Origin: Paragorgia papillata
Taxonomy: Eukaryota > Cnidaria > Anthozoa > Scleralcyonacea > Coralliidae
Direction: 5' to 3'
DNA: 64,000 nt
Assembly (NCBI GenBank): GCA_035771165.1
Contig: JAWNZC010000001.1
Span: forward strand, 868,001 to 932,000
Shown: piece after piece, positions 21,758 through 32,014 of the stretch
How the letters are laid out: every line of letters begins with the position of its first letter
Position numbering within the stretch: position 1 is the first letter of the stretch
Notes under the pieces: generated by a model
Database searches by the model: none
Told to the model about the DNA's origin: nothing
Seen by the model: only the letters and a program-made list of their open reading frames with translations
Translations under genes and position numbers: made by a program

Positions 21758-21939
21758 TAAAATAAAAAACAGTAGAAAATGTTTAAATCTGGATTAATTC
21801 TTTTGTTGATCTTGGTCTGCACATCATGAAATCGCTTAAGACCAAAGATCTCTCCTAGCATTTGATTAGTTGCAGATGATCTGGGATAGGAAAATTACAA
21901 AGCACAACATATTTATTACAGTAATATCAAAGCATATGC

Positions 21940-22319
21940 AAATACTGCACATCCAAAATAAAAGAAATATTTATTTTAAACTTAATTATTAAATTTTTCA
22001 AGCCTGTCCTGTTCGGATGGCATAGAGCTCTTGCACATGAATTCCAAAAAGCATTATCTTTGGTCATTGGCCATTTATTGTTCCATGCATCTTTCCAGAA
22101 CAGACAAATATATTGGACTAATGCTGAGTTTTCTTTAAGAGTCCAGTCACATTTACTGGCTGAAGGCTCATTCTGTTTATTTCCAAACGTTACTGTTTGA
22201 CTGTCAAACAAGGTTTCTTCTGGATTTCCCTTGCACAGGACGTTTACAAGTTGGCTTGCCTGGTGTGTCGCCTTCCACAATACAAGGTCTCTTGGCGGCC
22301 ATATGGACTCAACCACCAA
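21940..22319 (-). pseudogene. SANT/Myb-like Trp-rich DNA-binding segment
   Basis: The frame contains KCDWTLKENSALVQYICLFW, then WPMTKDNAFWNSCARAL. The spacing of Trp and acidic residues resembles SANT/Myb-type or MADF-like DNA-binding modules of transposons. It carries no start codon with context and no partner nuclease. Confidence 0.4.
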
Positions 22320-23299
22320 AAGTCACCAAGTTTAAAACAATAAAAGTGGGCCATGCAATGGGGATCGTTCGGGAGTGAACATAAAGCAGTATAGTTAAAG
22401 GTTTTAAAGATAAGAATAAGCCCATTCTCAAGAATCAAACCATTACATATAACCAGTTATTGATTTAAATAGAATGATCATCAGACTACTCAGCGAAACG
22501 AGTCAGATGTGTTTGGTAAGAATAAAATACAATAGAAAACTATTATTCTTTCAAATTATACAGAATGTCTTTCTGATGAACTGATAAGGCTAACTGAGTA
22601 AAATTACTACTGATTCATAGCATAAGTAATACAGATGCCAACGAAAACGTATCAAATTATGTCTGCTTCGCCGCCATCTTGAAAAACCTATAACCAGAAT
22701 CCTTAGCGATCGTTATGCGCACACCGCCTGTCAACAAGTGAACAAGACTTGAGGACTGCTCTTGCAAAATGAAGCCATGACGCGTTGGTTTGTCAAGAAA
22801 TAACAACTTCGGTAAACACACACAGTGGTGTAACTTTACTTTTTTGACCACTTGCCCTCAGGGCAAGTTGGACATGAAAATGGGTTGCCCTGAATAAAAT
22901 CCACTTGCCATCCGGCAATGGGGTACCTAGGGGGGGGGGGGGGGTATAAATTAGGGGGACAACATATCGACTCATTAGACTAGTGACGTGATTATTCCGA
23001 ATATTTTCTCAGGGGCAAAAATATGACCAGGAGCCCTCCTCCCACTCCTCTATATGGCTATGTTACTGCCTCAGATCTAGACTTACTACCTCAGATCTAG
23101 CTTTGACCCACATAAAACAAAATTTGAATCAAGTACACTTATATAATGTAACACCAATCACCATTATTTTATTTCCCTTATCATATGAATAAACATTTAA
23201 TAACCAAAAAAAGAATGCATAATATAACCAAACAATTTAGTGTTCTTAAAATCCCAGTATAATATTCAGTGTACTACTTGTCTGTGTGCTTTAGCCGCT

Positions 23300-25744
23300 T
23301 CAGCGTCGCTTTTTTGGTTTGGGTCCAAATTTGGATGTTTGACCTTCCATAAAGGACGGACGCTTCACTCTAGCACCACTGACACACCAAGCTTCAATGA
23401 CTGGAACTGGGTCGAACTTATCAAGGGATGGACCTTCTAGCTTAGCCAACAGCTGATCTTCAAGTGGGCTTTGTTGTAAACGTGACCTTTTGTCTGTCTT
23501 GACAACCTTTAGCTGGCTAAAGCCCCTCTCTGCTTCTGCACTTGAGAGGCAGAATGTCCCCAAGAAGTCAACTAGACCAATAAGATTGATGAAATGATCT
23601 GCTGACATCTGGCTGATGACATCTTCCCAGCTGATCTTTTCAGGATGCTCCCAGTCGATGTCAAGGGTTGGAAGTTTTCGCTTCAGTGCTCTCCACTCTA
23701 CAAGGATTTCTTCTACTGCGATGCCTTGTTTCACCAACTGCTCTTTTATAAAGATGTACTCACTGAGGTTGCCTATTTCTACATCCATCCAGTCAGATAC
23801 TTTCCACGTTCGGATGCCATTGCATGACACAGAATCCAGAGAAAAAAGTTCATCCTTCCTCCAGCTTGTGATATTCAGTAGCGGAGATAGCTTGTCTAGT
23901 TCTAAGGGGACTGAGTCAGAGCAGCGCTGTTTGACACAGTCAATGAGAATATCCAGTATATTTACTTTGGTTGCTTCAGATAAGTGTTCCTGGCCAGAAT
24001 GAGACATAACGCACTGGGTGAGAACATGTTTGTAATCTCCTTTCACATACTTCTGCCACTCAGCACCACGACTGGTATCCTGTTTCACCAACTTCAGTCG
24101 GTCTACACATTTTTCCAGTGATGACTGGACTGCAGGGAAAGGAATACTTCTGGTCTGTGAAAACAGAGAAAATCTTGAAAGGGCTTTCAAGACATCAAGT
24201 ATAAAGATCACGAATTCAACAAACGCCGTTTGTAGAAGTCTTTTCTCAAAATATGTTGCCTTAGCTTTCTGCGATGCACTGAATTTTTCAGCACTCTTCA
24301 AAGCAGCTAGGCAGTCTTGGTGGCAATCCACTGTGTTTAGTAGATTTGTCACTGCATTTGTCGTGTGGGCTATCCAATGGGTTCCATCTACTCGACCAAC
24401 TGCTGTTCCACCCTTCCTGTTTTTCACTTTAACTGCATTCCGAAAAGCTGCATGTACAACGTTTGAGTTTGTGTGAAACAGATACAACGACGATTTTAGG
24501 AAATCATTCAAATCATTAAATTGTTTGCATCTTTGTTTAAGTGCGTCTTTTAAAGATAGCTCCAACCGATGGGAAATGCACCAGATGTATACCCTGTGAC
24601 AATTAACTTCTTTTGTGAGGAGAGCCTGTACACCTGCATTCTTTCCAGAGAGGACACTTGCTCCATCAGAGGCCATTCCTACTAGTAAAGGTTGTTTCAG
24701 ATCGGATGTCTCTTGTTGTTGGTTACCTTGGCTAACTCTAGCAGTGGAAACAGCTTCTTCATCAACCACACTAAGTTCTACATCTGAATTTTCAAGGGAA
24801 TCAACTTCTTCATCCGTGCTACTATCACTGTCCATTGACATGTCAGGATTGTCTGAATTGTTTTCAAACTCGGACTCGTTTTCATCATCTCCACTACTAT
24901 CATTTTCATCATTTTTCCAACCTAATCTATCCTTTAGACTATCAAGAACGCCATCAGTAATTTGACGAGCATTGGCTCTGGTGACAGTGAAGATCCCACA
25001 AAATTTTGTTTTTATTTGGCCATACTTTGAAAATCTCACATACAAAATCACCTGCTCACTATGGCTGACATCTGTAGCTTCATCCATGATTATGCTAAAA
25101 AAGTTAGCCTTCAAGAAATCTTGAGACATTTCATCCAGAATATTCACACAAATTGCACGGCCAAACTGCATTCCACTGTTCCGGTTCAGGTAGGTTTTGC
25201 CAATATCTAATCCTTTTACAATGTCAAGTTCGCATAAAAATTCGTAGTCTGTCCATGGCTTACCACGTTTCAAGACGGCAAAAGCATTTCTAAAGAGAGT
25301 AATTAGGGACGATTTCTCCGTTTCACTGAAGGCCGTCAATATTTTATTCCGACAGGGTTCTCCGCTAAGTTCGTTCTTTTTCCGTGTTGCAAAATTAACG
25401 TGTTGGACGCTTTTTGCGTGTGATTCCAGCGACGTTTTCCTGAAGGAACTACATCCATATAAAAACGAATTGTTTTTACGATCTAAATCACTTGGGTTTT
25501 CCTTCACTTTTGAGTATTCACTACAAATTGAACAAACAATATAGTTTTGTCCATCTCGCTTTACTTCAGTTGTCCATGGAAACTCATTTTTCCAAGAGTC
25601 AACGAACTGTCGCGATCGTTTTTTAATATCGTACTCTTTATTTTTCTGAGTAGATGTTTTCTGAGATGAATTTGATGTAGATGATTTGCCAGCCTGAGCC
25701 AATGTCGTCGAACAGCCTTTAAAATTGGTTAGATATCGCTCCAT
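23300..25744 (-). CDS. hAT transposase, intact 814 aa
   Basis: Domains in order: an N-terminal TTF/BED-like zinc-finger region (VCSICSEY, then SLESHAKSVQH, residues ~65-115); the catalytic RNase H-like fold with its first Asp in IIMDEATDVS (~215) and second in MASDGASVLSG (~360); the CISHRLEL motif (~385); a long helical insertion; and a C-terminal hAT dimerisation region with LSSAEAERGFSQL (~745), which carries the catalytic Glu. An acidic low-complexity stretch (~277-345) splits the catalytic fold. The C-terminus is basic (KPKKRR), a likely nuclear signal. It groups by eye with ZMYM/ZNF862-like hAT proteins. No stops or frameshifts occur, so it may be active. A 104 bp duplication covers its start region. 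Confidence 0.9.
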   Translation of the reverse strand: MERYLTNFKGCSTTLAQAGKSSTSNSSQKTSTQKNKEYDIKKRSRQFVDSWKNEFPWTTEVKRDGQNYIVCSICSEYSKVKENPSDLDRKNNSFLYGCSSFRKTSLESHAKSVQHVNFATRKKNELSGEPCRNKILTAFSETEKSSLITLFRNAFAVLKRGKPWTDYEFLCELDIVKGLDIGKTYLNRNSGMQFGRAICVNILDEMSQDFLKANFFSIIMDEATDVSHSEQVILYVRFSKYGQIKTKFCGIFTVTRANARQITDGVLDSLKDRLGWKNDENDSSGDDENESEFENNSDNPDMSMDSDSSTDEEVDSLENSDVELSVVDEEAVSTARVSQGNQQQETSDLKQPLLVGMASDGASVLSGKNAGVQALLTKEVNCHRVYIWCISHRLELSLKDALKQRCKQFNDLNDFLKSSLYLFHTNSNVVHAAFRNAVKVKNRKGGTAVGRVDGTHWIAHTTNAVTNLLNTVDCHQDCLAALKSAEKFSASQKAKATYFEKRLLQTAFVEFVIFILDVLKALSRFSLFSQTRSIPFPAVQSSLEKCVDRLKLVKQDTSRGAEWQKYVKGDYKHVLTQCVMSHSGQEHLSEATKVNILDILIDCVKQRCSDSVPLELDKLSPLLNITSWRKDELFSLDSVSCNGIRTWKVSDWMDVEIGNLSEYIFIKEQLVKQGIAVEEILVEWRALKRKLPTLDIDWEHPEKISWEDVISQMSADHFINLIGLVDFLGTFCLSSAEAERGFSQLKVVKTDKRSRLQQSPLEDQLLAKLEGPSLDKFDPVPVIEAWCVSGARVKRPSFMEGQTSKFGPKPKKRR

Positions 25745-25872
25745 TGTCCATTGAAATAGTACATTTTTGATGAATTTGATGTAGATGATTTGCCAGCCTG
25801 AGCCAATGTCGTCGAACAGCCTTTAAAATTGGTTAGATATCGCTCCATTGTCCATTGAAATAGTAAATTTTT
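25665..25872. repeat. 104 bp tandem duplication over the hAT start codon
   Basis: The sequence starting gatgaatttgatgtag is present twice, at 25665-25768 and 25769-25872. Each copy contains the ATGGAGCGATATC start region on the minus strand. Because 104 is not a multiple of three, the upstream ATG opens a short out-of-frame reading frame ahead of the true one. Confidence 0.9.
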
Positions 25873-26326
25873 TTACTGTTTTTTTTTACTACCGTGCACG
25901 TGTGTGTCATGTACGACAATTTCTTTACATGAAGTGCTTCGTTACGGTTAGTGGAACTGTGGGCGCACATTTTGAAAAAAACTCATGCATGAAAATTACG
26001 AAAATGGCTTTTACTCGAAATGAAATCGATGAATATAAAAGATATTTTATTAAATCAGTGACAGAGTTCATTGTTTCGTTGTGAATATTTGTATAAATGA
26101 GAATCCAGGTAAAAACCGAGTAATCATATTTTTATTTGACAAAAAAATTAAATCTACGCCGACAATAATAATATAAACTTAAAGATGGCCAGCTTTTTGT
26201 GGCACAAAGCAACTTGCCCATTCGGGCAAGCAAGAGGAAACTTTTACTTGCCCGTCATGATATTCACTTGCCCCGGGCAAGCGGGCAAGCGTTAAGTTAC
26301 ACCTCTGACACACTTTTATTTAATAG

Positions 26327-26595
26327 ATAAATCCCGAGAACGAGGGATGTATGCTATATAAAGACCCGAGGTGCGCGTCCGAGGGCTTTATATCGCATAC
26401 ATCCCGACGTTCGAGGGATTTATCTGACTTAATTTATTATTGAGGAGGTTTTCCAACAAAGTTTTGTCTTTTTTTTCCACCTTGGACAAAGATTTTCCTT
26501 GTTTTTTTCTTCATTTCGTTTCTAATTATTATTCAAGGGCTTTATGCGATATAAAGCCCTCGAAAGAACAAAGAAAACCGACTCAATAATAAATT
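26327..26595. mobile_element. Foldback element in the Penelope-like repeat
   Basis: About 270 bp absent from copy 1. It contains two nested inverted repeats: aatttattattgag (about 26429) against ctcaataataaatt (about 26581), and gggatgtatgctatataaag (about 26344) against ctttatatcgcatacatccc (about 26385). No coding capacity. Confidence 0.7.
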
Positions 26596-26989
26596 AGTTA
26601 TATTTATTAGCCTCTTTCTATGCTGTTTATTGTTTATTTTCCAACATAATAATTATACATCTACTGCCAAACCCAAATCCCTCCTCAAGAGACCATGAGA
26701 AGGTCGAAACAATTGTCGAGGGTTGTGTCCTGTGAACTATATATACCGAATATTACTTACGTATCTTTACTTTTTCTTATATTGTATTTAACATACTCAC
26801 GTATCAAATCTACACTGCGCCTTCACCCGTCGTTGCCTTCTAACAACAAACACAGCAAGATGTGCTTTTTGGCCTAAGGCCATATACCGCATACTATGCA
26901 AATTTATATTCATCTACATTATATAACCCCAGTGTTTGTCCAATTACGTACATCTTATTAAAAAAATCTAGGTATTTGCTTTGTGATTG

Positions 26990-27747
26990 TAGTAAATACT
27001 TCTTCGGTCCAACTGGGTAAGTAACCTTTCTTAAACATTCGTCTCGCCTTACTAATTCGAACTTGATCACTGTACTTGATGGGGTTGCTTGATTCGTCAC
27101 CATATAGTCTTTGCCACACAATACTTCCGTTTTCAGGATTGACATCAGATGGTCTCATTTCGTCAACGGAGGTTTGGTGAAGAAATTCTTCGTAGGCTTT
27201 TTCCTGTGATCAGTTTCATGGCTCATGAATTTTTCTCCAGTCTTTTTGACAGTATATCGGTAGGATGGTGGTATACTAAACAGAACAGTGGAAAATGGTT
27301 CAAGGGGATCTTCTTCCGGTTTCCATTCGAAAAAGTCACAGCAGTTTTCTCTCATGGGGACACGAGTAAAATAGATGACCTTGATTAGGACCTTCTTTCT
27401 TGACTTTGTTAGTACGACAAACCAGACCATGTCGACATATTGGTTTGATACCCTCGAAGACATCAGCCCATTGCCAAAACGAACAGGGATTTCCTCGTTC
27501 GGAGCAAACAAAGTATGGTCTACCGTAGCTCTCCTTCATCTTATCTTTAACCATTCGCATTTGTGCTAGTTTTCCATGGGCATAGCACGTTGGATCCACT
27601 TTCATGGAAGGAGGCTACGGCTTTTCCAAACGTATAGCAGTCTTCTTCTGGGCAAAATAACTCGCGACTAGGTTTCTGCCCACAGAACCAAAACGTACCC
27701 TTCTGTATAATCGTCGAAGATGCAGGCTCACCGTGTAAACATTCCAT
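26990..27747 (-). pseudogene. GRF-type zinc-finger protein, frameshifted
   Basis: The minus strand from an ATG at 27747 encodes, over three frames, a region with KGTFWFCGQKPS and FCPEEDCYTF, then KMKESYGRPYFVCSERGNPC with SFWQWADV, then CRHGLVCRTNKVKKEGPNQG with LFYSCP and ENCCDFFEW. The last two fit the GRF zinc finger (C.C….V.KEGPN.GR.F..C……C.FF.W), a single-stranded nucleic-acid-binding module. Frame breaks occur near 27600 and 27360, plus a stop before 27155. No introns are visible, so it could be a processed copy. Confidence 0.65.
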
Positions 27748-28027
27748 TGTAGTAGTATTCTAATCCGACCGTAGATTTGCTAATGCTTTCAACGAACGTT
27801 CCAATCCTTCTCTAAAGTGTCGAACAAATCTAGATTTGTCGAACGAACTTACCCAAAGAGACCAGACCAAGTGTAATCCTAACATCGTAGTGATTACACT
27901 GCATTATCCCAATCTTGCCCAATCATGTTACTCCGTTGGCAATGCGTTCGTCATGCGTTCGTCACGCGTGAGTCATGGGTGACTCACGCTGAATATTAAC
28001 GAGGCGGCATCCCTTTGGACGGTATAT

Positions 28028-28043
28028 GGGGGGGGGGGGGGTC
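28028..28043. repeat. Poly-G run
   Basis: A run of about 14 G residues. Confidence 0.9.
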
Positions 28044-28194
28044 ATCTACTTACAAGGTTACCCAACCCAGAAGACCTAGATCAATTTCAACATCCGCTGA
28101 CAATGACAACACGCCGGTATGTTTTAGGAGATCGATTTCACAATAAGTCGAATCCTCATAAATCGCCATTGTGTGTCTATCACGACATTGACAA

Positions 28195-28413
28195 ATGCAG
28201 GAAGTGGAGAATGGGCGAAAAAACTACCAGCGATTACAAAGTTCTTGTGCACAGGCTTTTCATGTGCATTGTTTCTACAATTATTTAAAGGATTTTCATC
28301 TAAATGAAACAATAGTGAAGAGGCAAAAATCCAAATTACAGGCAAAGCTCAAACAAGGACAGATAATTGAACGCGATTTGTACAAGCAGTTTATAATTAA
28401 AAGTACTAAATAA
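28195..28413 (+). CDS. Short open frame, possible exon fragment
   Basis: It encodes a Lys/Gln-rich stretch ending ETIVKRQKSKLQAKLKQGQI, then ERDLYKQFIIKSTK and a stop. No domain and no convincing start; kept only because the composition is protein-like. Confidence 0.2.
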   Translation: MQEVENGRKNYQRLQSSCAQAFHVHCFYNYLKDFHLNETIVKRQKSKLQAKLKQGQIIERDLYKQFIIKSTK

Positions 28414-28439
28414 TTGAATCATAAAGTATAATGAAATAT

Positions 28440-30025
28440 TCTAGTGCAACTGTGTAGAAAAAAATCGAATGGCAAATCACTCCAGACCTGGAAAAGTGTA
28501 CGAAAATATAATATAATGTGAATTTTTGTTAGTTTTTTTTTAATGATTTCGTATCTTCAAATGAAGTGTTTGTGATTTAATCGGTGATTTGCCCCTCGGA
28601 AAAAAATATCGTTTTGTAACATGCAAACTTATACCTTATTACATCTACTGGACTACTAGTACTCACCCAGACTAAATATAATTGCAGAAAAGGGAATATT
28701 TTTTTCAAACCGGATTCTGCCTAAGTAAAATCGTTTTAACGGGTTACACAGTTACAATTGTCTGGTGAAGAACACAAGGCATTCATTTGTATGTCTCAAA
28801 AAAACCCGATACTAACCAAAATATTCTCCTTTCTATATATTTTATAAATATAAAATTTGTTGGTGGAATTTCAGGCAAAACAAGTTTCTTGTATGGTGAG
28901 ATCAAAACTGTGGGTAAAAAAAGGTACTTTTATATACATATTTTTGAAAACCTCAAAATATCAACCGTTTCTATGGTTAATATTTGGTTATGTATCAGGA
29001 GTGCATCTACAGTAGGAACGTTCCATTTATTAATATTAGCAAAGCGGGGCTGTTTAATATGTACCCGAAGTACAATTGGCGGAATGATCCAAAATTTCAC
29101 AAAGACAAACGTTTTGACACAATAAACATGTAAATAAAACAGCAATTTTCATAAACTTTTATTTTGTTGAATATTCGTACGGTAGTGTTTGCGTTTTAAT
29201 ATAAATAAAACATGGCTATGTCGAGTTTATATGTAGCCTGCGTGCAGCCCCAGACTGTTTATAAAATCTCACCGAAACCACATCAGTAAGACAAATACAC
29301 TTTATACTAGAGATAAGTACACTATATTTCAGTATATTTCCAAAATTTAAAGCAATTAAGAGGAAATATTCTATCATTTTGACTTAAATTCTTGTATACG
29401 TAACTGCTCACACCATGAGTTTGGGCGACCTGTGGCCGAACACGTGAAGATACTTATAATTATATGTGTAACATGAGCCCCGTTGCGCTTCAGCGGTGTT
29501 GCTATTTTTTAGCCTGGTGCAGGTCAGCTTTTAGCCGCATGTGCAAGAAAATAAAACACGAGTATGAAAACATCAGTCCTGAAGTCCCAGACCAGATACA
29601 GTGAAATTATTAACATTTCTAAACACTTAAATACCTTTCACTGAAAGGTATGATTTTTTTTACTGGAGTTCTCCTTCAAAATTAAGTCTGAAGGATATAG
29701 CACAAAATAAACGTGTCTTCCTTTACAACTCATTCTTTTGTTAAATGTAAATGTGTATAACGTCCGCTTACCATTTCGAAAGCAAGTTTTCACCTGGGAG
29801 TAAATCCTTTAAAACTCTGTCTTGTTCGAGGAGTTAGCTTAGTTAAAAAAAGCAAAGTTAAAAAAAAATTAGTGTCGAGTCTATGTAAGTTATGTACTTT
29901 AGTATCACTCCCGGTTTATTAAAACTATTATTTTTAGAATAAATAATAATGTTACGAGCATTGAAATTTGACAAAAATAGTGTAATTGCATCCTTGTTAG
30001 GTATGTATAAATTGAATATACTAAC
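28440..30025. other. No gene recognised
   Basis: AT-rich sequence with scattered short ORFs and no splice-supported exon, TIR pair or simple repeat that I could identify. Confidence 0.5.
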
Positions 30026-30190
30026 CATCGGCAAGCCCAAGTGTGGGCATGTCAAGTATGATGTCGGTGTACAGCGCTTTCAGTTTTTGGATGTTACTCT
30101 CGTCCATGCGGTACTCCGCATCAACCTCTATTGTCGTGACTTCTTCTCCTGACGGCCCATTTTCGGGAGGATAATCTCGTATTCCACACA
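30026..30190 (-). CDS. Exon of an unknown minus-strand gene
   Basis: Bounded by an acceptor AATAG and a donor GTTAGT, the exon encodes CGIRDYPPENGPSGEEVTTI, ..VDAEYRMDESNIQKLKAL.. and ..DIILDMPTLGLAD. It joins in frame with the exon at 30787-30940 if the donor there is TAT/GTAATA. No known domain. Confidence 0.55.
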
Positions 30191-30553
30191 CTATTCATTA
30201 ATATATAAATAGATTAGACAAACTTAATTTTTATTGCCAATACCCTTCAAATTATGATATATATTTCTCAAACTCATTAATAATTCATGAGGAAAACATA
30301 ATGGCAATCAGTTACCGAGACGTTGTTGTGAAATGTGGTAATAAACGCCCATAAATTAAGACAAGTTTTACCTCAAATTTCTCTTTAAATACTGATTTGT
30401 TTGAGAAGCTATACCATACACTCGAAAGGCGTTTATTATCTGATTTTGAAACACCTTGAAGTGAGTTAAAAAACTCGGCTATCGCCTCGTTTTTCAACAC
30501 ACTTCTCGGTGTTTCCAAATCAGATAATAAACGGCTTCTCGTGTATGATATAT

Positions 30554-30616
<63 letters not shown>

Positions 30617-30676
30617 TATGATATTGCATGTATATAATTTTAAATTGTAGTTCTCTTTTATTGGTATTACTATTAC

Positions 30677-30711
<35 letters not shown>

Positions 30712-30720
30712 CTATGTATT
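30554..30720. repeat. AT and ATT microsatellites
   Basis: About 60 bp of (AT)n at 30556-30613, and (ATT)n at about 30665-30710, both in the intron between exons 30190 and 30787. Confidence 0.95.
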
Positions 30721-30786
30721 GTAATGCGCATTTGAATATTTTATAGATATTTGCGCAATATAAATATTAAATATTATTATTATTAC

Positions 30787-30940
30787 ATACGAACTCGCCA
30801 TGGTCAACAAGGTGAAGCAGGTGGCTGTCAAATAAATTTCTTGGAAATTTAATTGCCTTTTGTTTATCCGTATTATCTTTGAAAAGAACACCGGTGCTGA
30901 CAACCGACTTGCCATGCTTTGAAGCTTCCTCAGCCAGCTC
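30787..30940 (-). CDS. Exon of an unknown minus-strand gene
   Basis: Acceptor TTTTTTCAG; the exon encodes ELAEEASKHGKSVVSTGVLF, then IKFPRNLFDSHLLHLVDHGE. It is followed by the exon at 30190-30026. The donor choice (GTAATA) is inferred from frame. Confidence 0.5.
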
Positions 30941-31159
30941 CTGAAAAAAGTGCAGTTCATTTTTTGAGAATAATTTCTTTTAATGAATTCATTTTTCTGC
31001 ATAACATGAGACTTCAGTTCAATGTTTACTTTATATCCAACCAGGGGCAGCGTCATATAGAAATTTTAAAATACATCTTGATACTCTTATCACCAGACTT
31101 CAGGCTTCAATGGCCATACATACACACATACATACTCTTTCACATGCATAAGTAATTTA

Positions 31160-32006
31160 TTGCATGTGCACGTCGTTTTTAAATAACGAATGTTCCAAAT
31201 ACAACTCTAATTTAAATTTACATGTAACAAACTCAGTATAGAAAGTTGAAATATCTAGAACAAACAGGGTGGAAGGGGGTGGGGAAGAAAAGTGTTGACC
31301 AAGTGTCATTTGGTCCTTCGCCATCTTAAGAAATCGTTCATTTCTTAAGTAGTGGTCTCGATTAGCTTTTCTTACTTATCGCGCGAATTAGTTTTTCACT
31401 GAATCACTGAAGACGGTTATCCCAATTGGCAATTCTCATTTGTAAATAAAATTCCAAACATGCTTAATATAGTATATTTTGTATGTGTATGTATATATGT
31501 GTGTGTATGTATAAGTATGTATGTATGTATACATTTAAATTTTGGGTTTTTTCCCCTTCCTTACTACCCGCCAAGATTAGCTTATGCTACCTGCGGGTTA
31601 GTACTATTTTGTAAATATTTTTTGCTATAAGCCAAATAAACCAAACTAAACCAAACTAATATAGAGTCGCATACTGACGTCATTAATGCCTGCTATATAT
31701 AAACCAATCGAAAATAACAACGTATATACCATTGATACTAAATGTTTATAGCACACATTACATGAATACAGCAATAACCGACTAGTAAAAAAAAAGATCA
31801 TAGTCTTGTAATGTCAACTGTCTAAACTTCTGCCACTGAACCACGACAATAAGCACGTTTAAGTTATAATGTATACACTGCATGGCAGATTGGGTTTCAT
31901 ACACCGGTTAGATTAATGTAGTGCTTAGAACTATACAACATGGGCCATGGCTTATTTAATATGTCACAGAATTATGTGTGCGTCACAAGTTTGACTACTA
32001 GTATAG
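31160..32006. other. No gene recognised
   Basis: AT-rich; contains a TATG/TGTG-rich stretch near 31480-31530 (gtatgtatgtat). Nothing else identified. Confidence 0.5.
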
Positions 32007-32014
32007 GTCTAAGC

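Larger units (their letters stand above)
20049..22730. mobile_element. 2.68 kb DNA transposon, ~32-38 bp TIRs, 9 bp TSD
   Basis: The ends are inverted repeats beginning CAGGCG(T/G)TGTGCGCATAAC and continuing through CGATCGCTAAGGAT. They are bounded by a perfect 9 bp duplication, tcaacaagt (20040-20048 and 22731-22739). The single tcaacaagt in copy 1 of the surrounding repeat is the empty site. A 9 bp duplication is typical of Mutator-like elements. Inside are a HIRAN-like segment (+) and a Trp-rich SANT/Myb-like segment (-), but no recognisable transposase, so the element seems non-autonomous or decayed. Confidence 0.8.
22823..26307. mobile_element. hAT transposon, apparently complete (3.5 kb)
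   Basis: The ends are CAG(T/A)GGTGTAACTT in inverted orientation. The insert sits in a CA run of the Penelope-like repeat copy 2, so the 8 bp duplication expected for hAT cannot be read cleanly (acaca is shared). Subterminal regions are rich in the motif CTTGCCC/GGGCAAG in both orientations (22850-22920 and 26205-26290), probable transposase-binding sites. It contains one intact transposase gene on the minus strand. Confidence 0.85.
19812..26966. repeat. Terminal direct repeat, copy 2, split by three insertions
   Basis: Pieces at 19812-20048, 22731-22822, 26308-26326 and 26596-26966 align in order with copy 1 at 18432-19258. The gaps are exactly the 20049-22730 element, the hAT transposon 22823-26307 and the foldback element 26327-26595. 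Copy 1 therefore shows the empty sites of all three insertions. Confidence 0.8.

Noticed and set aside
29460..29540. tRNA-like hairpin
   Set aside because: A short stem is present but no cloverleaf with A and B boxes could be drawn.
30312..30731. 139-codon minus-strand ORF with poly-Asn and Tyr-Ile runs
   Set aside because: The runs are translated ATT and AT microsatellites.
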